From Candidatus Tectomicrobia bacterium (lineage in GTDB: Bacteria > UBA8248): a stretch of DNA of 64,000 bases. The stretch lies in NCBI GenBank assembly GCA_016192135.1, contig JACPUR010000016.1, positions 1 to 64,000 of the forward strand, read 5' to 3'. The notes beneath the pieces are model-generated. The model was not told where the DNA came from, ran no database searches, and worked only from the letters and a program-made list of their open reading frames with translations. Position numbers and translations under genes: made by a program. Positions 8,443 to 15,512 of the stretch are shown piece by piece (position 1 is the stretch's first letter; the number at the start of each line of letters is the position of its first letter).

Positions 8443-9198
8443 TTACCAAACGAGGCGGAAATAATGGTTTCCGCATTTGAACCGGCCATCCACTGACCTT
8501 CGGATCCCCGCTCCGCGAAGGCAATAAAGTTGTTCCGAGGTGGCCCCCGCGGGGATTCTCACCACGATGATTCCCCAGATGGTCAAGACATTGATGCTGA
8601 ATTCACGTCCCAAGTGCGCGCTGGGAACCCTCACTTCGCTGAACACGTCCAATTCTTTCCGAATCAGAAGAGGATGGGGCTTGTATGAAATGACCAGTCT
8701 CAAATCCTCTCCGTCGTCCTGGGGGATTCGAATTTCTTCTCCGTCCTCCAGGCCGGGAGGCAGCAAGATCTTTCGGAAGGCCCAGCTCCGAATCTCACCG
8801 CTTCCGTCGCAAATCACGCATGTGCCGCCGCCCTGGCCGTGGCATATCGGACACTCTTCGGAGATCTGGAACCGGATCGCCACCTCTCCTCCCCGGATGC
8901 CCTTGATGAACTCGAGTGGCAGGAAATAGCGGCGGCCCTGGGCGGCCGCGCCGGGATCCTCCCGTGCGGCTTCCTCGGCGGGCCTGCTGGCGACGTGGTC
9001 CATCAGCTCCCGGTAGGCGCTGCTCAGGATCAAGAATTTTCCTTCCATCTTCGGGTCGCCGCCGTGGCGATCCGGATGGTATTCGAATGCCAATTGCTTG
9101 AATCGCCGCCGGATCTTCTCAGCGTCCGCGTCGGCCGTAATCCCCAAGATTCGACAAGTCTCCTCCAATCGCTCCTTCGGCATAGCCAACATGCTCAT
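8443..9198 (-). CDS. Diverged DnaJ/Hsp40 co-chaperone with a reduced zinc region
   Basis: Residues 11-70 form a J domain with the HPD tripeptide (41-43) that stimulates the ATPase of DnaK. The middle region has only two C-x-x-C pairs (Cys116/119 and Cys127/130, in 'CPICHGQGGGTCVICDGSG') instead of the four C-x-x-C-x-G-x-G repeats of DnaJ, so one zinc centre at most is formed. Residues 140-251 match the beta-sandwich substrate-binding domain ('PPGLEDGEEIRIPQDDGED', then 'EFSINVLTIWG'). The family usually has about 370 residues; this one has 251 and no Gly/Phe linker. It lies upstream of the repeat-protein cluster on the opposite strand and could chaperone those proteins, but no sigma-54 site was found for it. 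Confidence 0.8.
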   Translation of the reverse strand: MSMLAMPKERLEETCRILGITADADAEKIRRRFKQLAFEYHPDRHGGDPKMEGKFLILSSAYRELMDHVASRPAEEAAREDPGAAAQGRRYFLPLEFIKGIRGGEVAIRFQISEECPICHGQGGGTCVICDGSGEIRSWAFRKILLPPGLEDGEEIRIPQDDGEDLRLVISYKPHPLLIRKELDVFSEVRVPSAHLGREFSINVLTIWGIIVVRIPAGATSEQLYCLRGAGIRRSVDGRFKCGNHYFRLVW

Positions 9199-9923
9199 CC
9201 CTCATCGCAAGGAACCAGTATTCAATGTTTCCGCAGGAATCCGGACAGCAATCACATCAAGTCCCGCTGAATACAGTTCACCCTAACTTTTTCTTTTCCT
9301 AACAAATTGCATACCAATCGAGGCGCACGGGAAAAATGACATGCCCGCAACGGAAGATGTAAACATAACGATCGATGTTCGAGCCGCTGGACGCGGCCTG
9401 GAAGACACCGAACTGGCAGGCACAAACGGCGCAGGTTCCCCAAAAAATGTTTCATCCTGCACTTCGCGAAGTTTCTTTCACTATATCCGCCTGCGCATCC
9501 ACGTCGGCCGTGATGCGAGGGGAAATTGCGTAAATTCCCACAATCTCTGCAAACGTTGTTTCCAACCCCGCCGGGATGGCCTGCGCGGTGCGGGCTGAGG
9601 CGATTTACTGACTCACGGCATGTAAACCTTGCGGACAGAAACCATTCCAGCGCCGAGAGGAAAGACGGGTTTCGAAGCCCAGCGACGAAGCCATTTCTTA
9701 TAGATTGACCCAGAGCGGTACGAGGTATCGGAGCAAAACAAGAAAATCTACGACACCGGAATGACAAATCAGGCAACAGCCACTCATCCCGTTTCGACCC
9801 TCAATCCCCAAGGCATGCCAGCGCAGCGGAGGATTCTTCGCGAGTCATCGGAGTTGTATCCCATCCGCATCGATCGTTTGCGCCGATTTCTTTCCGCGCC
9901 TCCGTCCATCCATCGCCCTCCTT
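9199..9923. other. Intergenic region between DnaJ-like gene and repeat-protein cluster
   Basis: No convincing gene on either strand; open frames of up to 174 codons exist but have atypical composition and no ribosome sites. It must hold the promoter of the DnaJ-like gene and, near its right end, binding sites for the sigma-54 activator of the promoter at 9924. I could not identify a clear palindromic enhancer. Confidence 0.4.
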
Positions 9924-9939
9924 TGGCATCCCCCTTGCT
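9924..9939 (+). promoter_or_regulatory. Sigma-54 (-24/-12) promoter of the NNQ-repeat protein cluster
   Basis: TGGCATC-CCCC-TTGCT has GG (9925-9926) and GC (9937-9938) separated by exactly ten bases and differs from the TGGCACG-N4-TTGCW consensus at two tolerated positions. Transcription would begin near 9950, leaving a 5' untranslated leader of about 240 nt before the first repeat-protein gene at 10192. Two sigma-54 activators are encoded in the same cluster (15513, 19810). Confidence 0.65.
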
Positions 9940-10191
9940 CTATCCATCAACGACCGAGAGACAGGTGGCCGGATCGTTGACATTGCCCAGGTCACCCAGT
10001 GCCCACACCCGGCGCCTCACCCGAAAGTTGAAGACGAGACGCTCAAGCCGGGCGTGCCGGAGCCCACCCATTCGGGACGTGCTCCGGCAGGCTGGAAAGG
10101 AGGTGACACCCACACGCAGTCGGGAACCCGCAGAAGCAGGCAGCACCAGAAACAGCACGAAATCGGGTCCAACATCAACGGAGGCAAAAAA

Positions 10192-11163
10192 ATGCGTAGA
10201 TGGAGTTGGGTAGCTCCAGCATTGGCCACCTCCCTCATGCTGGGAGCGGGGCCGGCGTTCGCGGACGTCTTTGTGGCCGTGGACGTCTTCAAGCGCAAGG
10301 ATATTGACATCGTCGAGCGGATCGAGATCGCCAAGGCCGTGACCGTGAGTGCGTTTTTTGCCGGGGCGGTGGAAAAGGCGGCCGAGTCGGATGTCATCGT
10401 CGATCAGGTGAACCTGGGCAACCAAGCCTGCACCAACTGCGACGAGAAGACCGACACCCTTGTCAATTCCGGCAACAGCAACTCCGGCGTCCTGAGCATC
10501 AACCAGGCGGCGGGCAACATGAACAACCAGGGCAACGTGGTGAGCGCCGCTGTGGACGCGGTCGTCGGCAACGGCGGCGGCACTCCGCCGACCCCCTCCG
10601 ATCCCACGGGCGTCGCCAATTCCCAGTCCGCTCTCGAGCAGGAGAACGGCGTGTTTGTGAAGTTCGCCTTCGACGTGACCGTCACGCCGGCCCGGCCGCT
10701 CGATGAGCGTTTTGAGAGTGACGTCGACTTCACCAACCTGTTCATCGTGGCCAACGGCAACACCGTGACGACGGTGGACATCATCTTCCGCGATGCCACC
10801 CTCCAGAACGCGGTCAACGGCAACAGCGGCATCGCCCAGGTGAACCAGAGCCCGGGCAACATGAACAACCAGGCGAACTCCCTGTCACTCGCCGTGTCTC
10901 TCGCCGGCAACGGCGTGGCGCTGGCCGAAGCGGACCTGGGGCAGATCAACGCCGTGAACCAGGTGTTCGAGTCCGACGTGGTGGGGTCGAGCATCGGCGT
11001 CAATGGCGACGATGTCCCGGCCGCGGTCGGAATCAACAAGAACGCGACCATCACGGGCTCGATCCTGGGGAACACCGGCATCGTCGGCGTGAACCAGTCG
11101 GCCGGGAACATGGCGAACCAGGCCAACAACGTGAGCTTCGCCGCTGTGACTCCAGGAAACTAA
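10192..11163 (+). CDS. Secreted N/Q-repeat protein 1, putative amyloid-like fibre subunit
   Basis: ATG at 10192 is chosen over longer frames because GGAGG lies 8 nt upstream and a signal peptide follows at once (WVAPALATSLMLGAGPAFA, cleaved before DVF). The mature protein (~300 residues) has three copies of a 28-30 residue unit, consensus G-[IV]-x-x-[VI]-N-Q-x-x-G-N-M-N-N-Q-x-N, near 'GVLSINQAAGNMNNQGN', 'GIAQVNQSPGNMNNQAN' and 'GIVGVNQSAGNMANQAN'. Between them lies a second motif, 'ADLGQINAVNQ'. The evenly spaced Asn, Gln and Gly resemble the strand-turn-strand repeats of curli and Fap amyloids, though the repeat itself is different. One C-x-x-C ('CTNC') is present. First gene of a sigma-54-driven cluster; function inferred from repeats and neighbours. 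Confidence 0.75.
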   Translation: MRRWSWVAPALATSLMLGAGPAFADVFVAVDVFKRKDIDIVERIEIAKAVTVSAFFAGAVEKAAESDVIVDQVNLGNQACTNCDEKTDTLVNSGNSNSGVLSINQAAGNMNNQGNVVSAAVDAVVGNGGGTPPTPSDPTGVANSQSALEQENGVFVKFAFDVTVTPARPLDERFESDVDFTNLFIVANGNTVTTVDIIFRDATLQNAVNGNSGIAQVNQSPGNMNNQANSLSLAVSLAGNGVALAEADLGQINAVNQVFESDVVGSSIGVNGDDVPAAVGINKNATITGSILGNTGIVGVNQSAGNMANQANNVSFAAVTPGN

Positions 11164-11193
11164 AGGCGAGCGAATTCAAGGGAGACCTGACTA

Positions 11194-12114
11194 ATGACAA
11201 GGAAACTTCTGGGCATTGCCCTTGGCCTGTCGATGATCGCCTTGGCGCCTCCAGCGTATGCTTTCCTGGACAACACGGCGATCATCCTCAAGGACAAAGA
11301 CATCGAAGTACTCGAGCACGTCCGCGTACTGAAGCGGATCGTGATCGCCCCGAGGCTTGAGCGCCGCGATTTCACGGGAGCGGCGGAGGCCCAGGCTTTC
11401 ACGAACCAGGCGAATGTCCTGAACAGCGATGACGCCGTCCCGGGGACGCCTCCCGGTGACTCCGAATTCGACCCCATCTCGGGGCAGCCCCAGGATCTGG
11501 TCGGCTTCGGCTGGCTGAAAGAGGCACTGATCACCGGCTCGGTGAACGCCAACACCGGTATCGTGGGCGTCAACCAGGACGTCGGCAACATGGTGAACCA
11601 GGCCAACAACGTCGCCTTCGCCCTGACCACCGCCTCCGCTGCGATCGCCCATTCGCAGGCGGACAGCGATCAGTTCAACCTGGGGAACGAGCACCGTCAC
11701 ATCGAGGTCCTTCCGCGGAATCCCGACGGGAGCCTCGATCTCGCCACGATCAACGATCCCAACTTCGGGCATCTCAAGGCGACGATCACCGGGTCGGTCA
11801 ACACCAACTCCGGCATCGTCGGAGTGAACCAGAACGCCGGCAGCATGAACAACCAGAGCAACACCCTGGCCCTGGCCGTCGCTCCGGGCGGCTCCGTGGC
11901 CCTCTCCGAGTCCGATCTCGGGCAGGTGAATGCCTTCAACGAGGTGGTGGAGGTCGAGACCGTCAAGCGCGATCTCATCACCGGCTCGGTGAACGGCAAC
12001 ACAGGCGTCGTCCAGGTGAACCAGAGCACCGGCAACATGAACAACCAGGCGTCGGCCGTCAGCATGAGCGTGCTCACCAGCGCGGTCAGAGTGAACGTCG
12101 TCGGCGCTCCGTAG
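11194..12114 (+). CDS. Secreted N/Q-repeat protein 2, putative amyloid-like fibre subunit
   Basis: Paralogue of the preceding gene, 306 residues, 30 bp downstream with GGAGA as ribosome site. The signal peptide 'LLGIALGLSMIALAPPAYA' is followed by a short segment shared with protein 1 ('ILKDKDIEVLEHVRVLKRI' against 'FKRKDIDIVERIEIAK'). Three repeats follow: 'GIVGVNQDVGNMVNQAN', 'GIVGVNQNAGSMNNQSN' and 'GVVQVNQSTGNMNNQAS', plus the linker motif 'SDLGQVNAFNE'. 'ITGSVNxNTG' precedes each repeat. The shared order of motifs shows that the two genes arose by duplication. Likely a co-assembling subunit; a major/minor subunit or nucleator relation, as for CsgA/CsgB or FapC/FapB, is a guess. Confidence 0.75.
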   Translation: MTRKLLGIALGLSMIALAPPAYAFLDNTAIILKDKDIEVLEHVRVLKRIVIAPRLERRDFTGAAEAQAFTNQANVLNSDDAVPGTPPGDSEFDPISGQPQDLVGFGWLKEALITGSVNANTGIVGVNQDVGNMVNQANNVAFALTTASAAIAHSQADSDQFNLGNEHRHIEVLPRNPDGSLDLATINDPNFGHLKATITGSVNTNSGIVGVNQNAGSMNNQSNTLALAVAPGGSVALSESDLGQVNAFNEVVEVETVKRDLITGSVNGNTGVVQVNQSTGNMNNQASAVSMSVLTSAVRVNVVGAP

Positions 12115-12151
12115 TCTCTAGCGGGAGGGAACGACCCCTCTCAAAGGGGCG

Positions 12152-12184
12152 CCGGTGGGGCGGGGGCGACCCCGCCCCACCCGG
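12152..12184 (+). promoter_or_regulatory. GC-rich stem-loop between repeat-protein genes 2 and 3
   Basis: CCGGTGGGGCGGGG pairs with CCCCGCCCCACC(C)GG around a GCGA loop, a nearly perfect 14-bp stem with one bulged C. No U-run follows, so it is not a standard terminator. It could stabilise the upstream mRNA or reduce expression of downstream genes, giving more of proteins 1 and 2 than of the processing genes. Confidence 0.55.
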
Positions 12185-12267
12185 CCCCTCCTCCGGCGGG
12201 GCAGAGAAAAAGTCCACGCGATAAGCGGGGTCCAGGTCGGATGGACATCACACGAAGAGGGCCTCTG

Positions 12268-13065
12268 ATGAAGGCGATGGGACGAAAGACATACCGATGG
12301 CTGGCCGTCCTGGCCGTCGCCGCGGCGGCGGTGGGAGCTCCCTTGGGGGCGCAGACGGCGTCCGCCCAAGAGAAAGCGGCCTTCGAATCGACCGAGACCG
12401 GCTTCAAGTATTCGGTGACCGGCGCCGGGGATGTCGAGGCGATTGCGAACAGCCTCGGCATGGCCATCGCCGAGACGACCGTGAGCCAGGCCCTAATCGG
12501 AAACTATGTCGAGCAAAATAACGTCAACAGCCGCACCCTGATCCGTGATTCCGTCAGGAACAACGCCGGGATCATCACGATCAACCAAGAGTCCGGGAAC
12601 ATCAACAACCAGGCGAACTCCATCGCGGTGGCTCTGATCGAGAGGAGCGGGCCCACCTTCGTCTCCTTGAACAACACGAGGATGGCCATCAGCGCCGGCA
12701 ACACCCTGCTCGTGAGGGGAGGCCACCGGGAGGACCGCATCGAGAACAGCCTACAAAACACGCGAGGCATCGTAGCCGTCAACCAGACCTCCGGGAACCT
12801 GAACCAGCAGTCCAACGCCCTCGCCCTGGGCGTCGGTCTCCGGCTCGGGACCGAGGCGGTCAGCGTCGCCGACGGCGATCTCGGCCAGATCAGCCTGAAA
12901 AACAGCATGGTCAAAGACGAATCGGATTCCCGCACGAGAATGGACATCCTGGTGGACTCGTTCGGCGGTTTCTTCGGCATCGCGCAGATATCCCAATCGG
13001 CCGGAGATTCGAACATCGTGAGCAACACGGCCGCGGTTTCCATCACACGGCTGGAGGCCCGATGA
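12268..13065 (+). CDS. Secreted N/Q-repeat protein 3, putative fibre subunit or nucleator
   Basis: ATG at 12268 has GAAGAGG 7 nt upstream; an upstream in-frame ATG (12241) lacks a good site. A signal peptide (WLAVLAVAAAAVGAPLGA...ASA) is followed by about 230 residues with three diverged repeats: 'GIITINQESGNINNQAN', 'GIVAVNQTSGNLNQQSN' and 'GIAQISQSAGDSNIVSN'. The linker motif 'GDLGQISLKNS' matches those of proteins 1 and 2. Repeats decay towards the C-terminus, as in nucleator-type subunits of amyloid systems. The stop overlaps the start of the C39 peptidase (ATGA), so the two are translated together. Function inferred. Confidence 0.7.
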   Translation: MKAMGRKTYRWLAVLAVAAAAVGAPLGAQTASAQEKAAFESTETGFKYSVTGAGDVEAIANSLGMAIAETTVSQALIGNYVEQNNVNSRTLIRDSVRNNAGIITINQESGNINNQANSIAVALIERSGPTFVSLNNTRMAISAGNTLLVRGGHREDRIENSLQNTRGIVAVNQTSGNLNQQSNALALGVGLRLGTEAVSVADGDLGQISLKNSMVKDESDSRTRMDILVDSFGGFFGIAQISQSAGDSNIVSNTAAVSITRLEAR

Positions 13066-13775
13066 ATACGTGCGCAAAAACCGCCGTCGCGTGCGCGGCT
13101 TGCCTGCTCGCACTGACGCTGAGCATGCCGGCTGGAGAGGCCAGCGTCGTGGCGATTCCTGGCGCCGGAGGCGGAATCCGCCTGAACAACATCCACGTGA
13201 AGACGCTGGTGGACATGCGCTTCAAGCAGATCGTCCGGCAGCAGTACGACGTCAGCTGCGGCGCCGCGGCGGTCGCGACCCTGCTCAAACATTATTTCGG
13301 CCGGGAGCAGGCGACCGAAGAAGACGTTCTGAGAAGCATGATCAAGATCGGCGATCAGGAGAAGATCCAGCGCTTCGGATTCTCCCTTCTGGAAATGAAA
13401 AAATATACAGAAATGCTGGGATACACCTCGCGTGGATTTCGCCTCAAGAACATCGATGTGCTGACGCGCCTGAAGGTCCCCGTAATCACCCTGACCAATG
13501 TCAGGGGATATGCCCACTTCGTCGTCGTCAAAGGGGTGCGGGGGAACCGCGCCTACATCGCGGATCCTGCGTTCGGGAACCGCGCCGTCCCGCTGGATGA
13601 GTTCGAAGCGTCATGGAACCAGGTGATCCTGATTGTGATAGGAAATTCGGTCACGGCTGACAACACGTTCGAACTGCAAGACGCAGTGAAAACGGAGAAC
13701 TCGACCCTGGCGTCAATCCTGAGCAGAGTGTCGTTCATCCACACGACGGTGACGCCCGGCGTCGGAGAATTCTAA
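13062..13775 (+). CDS. Periplasmic C39 cysteine peptidase (FapD-like)
   Basis: A 237-residue C39-family peptidase with its own signal peptide (ACAACLLALTLSMPAGEA) and no ABC-transporter domains. Catalytic residues are visible: Gln60/61 and Cys66 in 'RQQYDVSCGAAAVATLL', His152 in 'GYAHFVVVKGV' and Asp168 in 'AYIADPAFG'. C39 enzymes cut after double-glycine leaders; stand-alone secreted members occur in Fap amyloid operons (FapD). Two genes immediately downstream encode Sec-exported proteins with a matching L-x-x-[LV]-x-G-G motif, so they are the obvious substrates. ATGA overlap with repeat protein 3 couples translation. The C39 assignment is secure; the Fap link is inference from context. Confidence 0.85.
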   Translation: MNTCAKTAVACAACLLALTLSMPAGEASVVAIPGAGGGIRLNNIHVKTLVDMRFKQIVRQQYDVSCGAAAVATLLKHYFGREQATEEDVLRSMIKIGDQEKIQRFGFSLLEMKKYTEMLGYTSRGFRLKNIDVLTRLKVPVITLTNVRGYAHFVVVKGVRGNRAYIADPAFGNRAVPLDEFEASWNQVILIVIGNSVTADNTFELQDAVKTENSTLASILSRVSFIHTTVTPGVGEF

Positions 13776-13794
13776 CCTCGGGAGACAGAACGAC

Positions 13795-14286
13795 ATGAAA
13801 AAGGCTTTTGTTCTGGGGTCCATTTTGGCTCTCCTTCTGGCTCCCGTCCAGAGCGTCGCGGGCGAGCGCGGGAAGCGCCCTTCCTTTGCGGAAGCGCAGC
13901 TCGTCATGCTGCAGCAACACGCGAATCCGCTGCCGGACGAACAGTTGAGCGATTTGCGCGGTGGCTTCAACGGTTTGGCCTTCCGGGTCATCTTCGAGGG
14001 ATTTGCGAACTCCAACGGCGACCGCAACTTCAACCTCCAGGTGAACAGCAACACCGAGCCCTCCTCCAACGGGGGCCAGGTGACCACCACCGGCCAGGGA
14101 GACGGCGAAGCCAAGATCATCGCGTCGGTCGGCGGGTTTGGGGCGGCCCGAGGCGTATTCCAACTCGCGCAGGTCCCGGGGAACAACAATGTGATCACGA
14201 ACAATCTCTTTATCCAGCTCGTTCTGCTCAACACCGGCGGAACGGAAGTCCTGCGCCTCTCGGACATCTTCGGGCCCGGGCAATAG
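13795..14286 (+). CDS. Secreted protein with internal double-glycine motif and one N-rich repeat
   Basis: 163 residues. Signal peptide 'KKAFVLGSILALLLAPVQSVAG'. After the signal comes 'LPDEQLSDLRGGF': Gly56-Gly57 with Leu at -4 and -7, the spacing of double-glycine leaders cut by C39 peptidases. The C-terminal part is rich in Asn and Gly and contains 'GVFQLAQVPGNNNVITNN', which parallels the N/Q repeat of the three upstream proteins. Predicted path: Sec export, then cleavage at R-G-G by the adjacent C39 peptidase, then release or assembly of the ~106-residue C-terminal part. Small 'LRGGF' proteins accompany Fap-like clusters in other bacteria as I recall, but they are unnamed. Confidence 0.7.
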   Translation: MKKAFVLGSILALLLAPVQSVAGERGKRPSFAEAQLVMLQQHANPLPDEQLSDLRGGFNGLAFRVIFEGFANSNGDRNFNLQVNSNTEPSSNGGQVTTTGQGDGEAKIIASVGGFGAARGVFQLAQVPGNNNVITNNLFIQLVLLNTGGTEVLRLSDIFGPGQ

Positions 14287-14305
14287 GGGAATGTGAGGAA
14301 CCGGG

Positions 14306-14887
14306 ATGATGCGCCTGGAGAAAATGAGGACGCTCATACGCATCTTGTGCTTCATGCTGCTTGCGTCGCCCTTTGGTCTGGAGCGGGCCGGCGCGGAAAA
14401 TCCCGCCTTGCTGAAGTCGGATTGCAGTCCGAGAGAGGCGCCCTGGCATTCTACGACGGTTGAAAACCTGCGCCTGGAATCATCCATCCTGCATGAACGG
14501 GTTATGACGATAGCGACCCACGGCTGTTCGGATATGCAGTCCATTTCGGAGTTGGAACTGGGCAGCGTGCGAGGCGGGGAATCCGGCGACGCCAGTTTCA
14601 CTCCGCCCGAGGCCGCAAAAGAGCAGGACCCCTCCCTCGGCGGCGCGGACGCTGCGCCCGAAAGCTCCATTTCCGAGGTTCCGCCAGCCAACGGCGAAAA
14701 GAAGCGCGTCCGCGTCGAGATCAAACGGAACACCGCATCGGTCCGCAACGAGGAAAGGAATACCCGCCTCTCCACCTTTCGAGACGTCGCTCTCGTGCCG
14801 ACATTCGGACCGTCCTTCGGTACCGGCTCCCCCACCCCCAACGGATTCTCTTCCCGCCTGATCCAGAATACCGCGCCGACAAGGTAA
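14306..14887 (+). CDS. Secreted or anchored protein with double-glycine motif, disordered C-terminus
   Basis: 193 residues; signal-like hydrophobic stretch 'TLIRILCFMLLASPFGLERAGA'. At Gly90-Gly91 it carries 'SISELELGSVRGGE', which fits the double-glycine leader rule very well: Glu -8, Leu -7, Val -4, Gly -2, Gly -1. The part after the GG is hydrophilic, Pro/Ser/Glu-rich with 'EKKRVRVEIKRNTASVRNE' and a Gly/Pro/Ser tail, probably disordered. It lies 20 bp after the other GG protein and closes the cluster. Likely a second substrate of the C39 peptidase, perhaps a regulator or linker; the role is unknown. Confidence 0.65.
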   Translation: MMRLEKMRTLIRILCFMLLASPFGLERAGAENPALLKSDCSPREAPWHSTTVENLRLESSILHERVMTIATHGCSDMQSISELELGSVRGGESGDASFTPPEAAKEQDPSLGGADAAPESSISEVPPANGEKKRVRVEIKRNTASVRNEERNTRLSTFRDVALVPTFGPSFGTGSPTPNGFSSRLIQNTAPTR

Positions 14888-15311
14888 CATGCCCCAAGGC
14901 GCCGCCTCGAGAGATACCTCACAAACCATCTCGTCCACCCTGTCCACCTGTCACTAGCCCCATCGAGGAACCCTTCTCCGCCGCAGCCTCCTGTATCCGC
15001 TCGGGCTCCCGCTCCCTTCCATAAGTACAGGCCGAAAGAAGCACAGCCCGAAGGAAGTCGCAAAAGGAGACGCGGGATCATCCTCCTTCAAAATATCTCC
15101 AGATAACGTCACATGATGAACAAAAGGTCATGTTTCTTAACACCGCGTTTCATAAAAGCGTATACAGCCTTACACCCGAAAATCCTTCGCCCGTATGGGT
15201 GTTCCGCCGCTTCACAAATCGGCTGTCTTTGGGATTTACATAAGCGGACCACACCCCCATCCCCTTCTCCCAATTCAAGCCGCAATTCCGACATGATCTT
15301 AGAATTTCACT
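14888..15311. other. Intergenic region before the receiver-less activator
   Basis: No gene supported on either strand. Sequence becomes AT-richer towards 15100-15300. It separates the fibre cluster from the activator gene and contains the upstream side of the sigma-54 promoter at 15312, so activator-binding sites are expected here, though none stands out. Confidence 0.4.
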
Positions 15312-15327
15312 TGGCCCGTAATTTGCT
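15312..15327 (+). promoter_or_regulatory. Sigma-54 (-24/-12) promoter of the receiver-less activator
   Basis: TGGCCCG-TAAT-TTGCT keeps GG (15313-15314) and GC (15325-15326) ten bases apart and matches TGGCACG-N4-TTGCW at all but one position. Start of transcription would be near 15338, about 175 bp before the ATG at 15513. The driven gene itself encodes a sigma-54 activator, implying auto-activation or control by the NtrC-type regulator at 19810. Confidence 0.7.
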
Positions 15328-15512
15328 TTTTCATAGGCGGACTGCCAGCGGGATTCCCGGCGTGGATCGCATCGCAGGAAGCGGAGGGTGAGACTCTTGC
15401 GCCTTCTTGAGACGAGGCGAGAGCTAGCCCAAGGGGAAGTCCAAAGAACTCCACGCGTTGCCGATCTGGGAATCCTTGCAAACCGGCGGCAACGAAACGC
15501 CCGAGGGGAGAC

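Noticed and set aside
9252-9776. 174-codon minus-strand frame before the fibre cluster
   Set aside because: Composition is Arg/Cys/His-rich with no domain, no ribosome site and no signal peptide; treated as non-coding.
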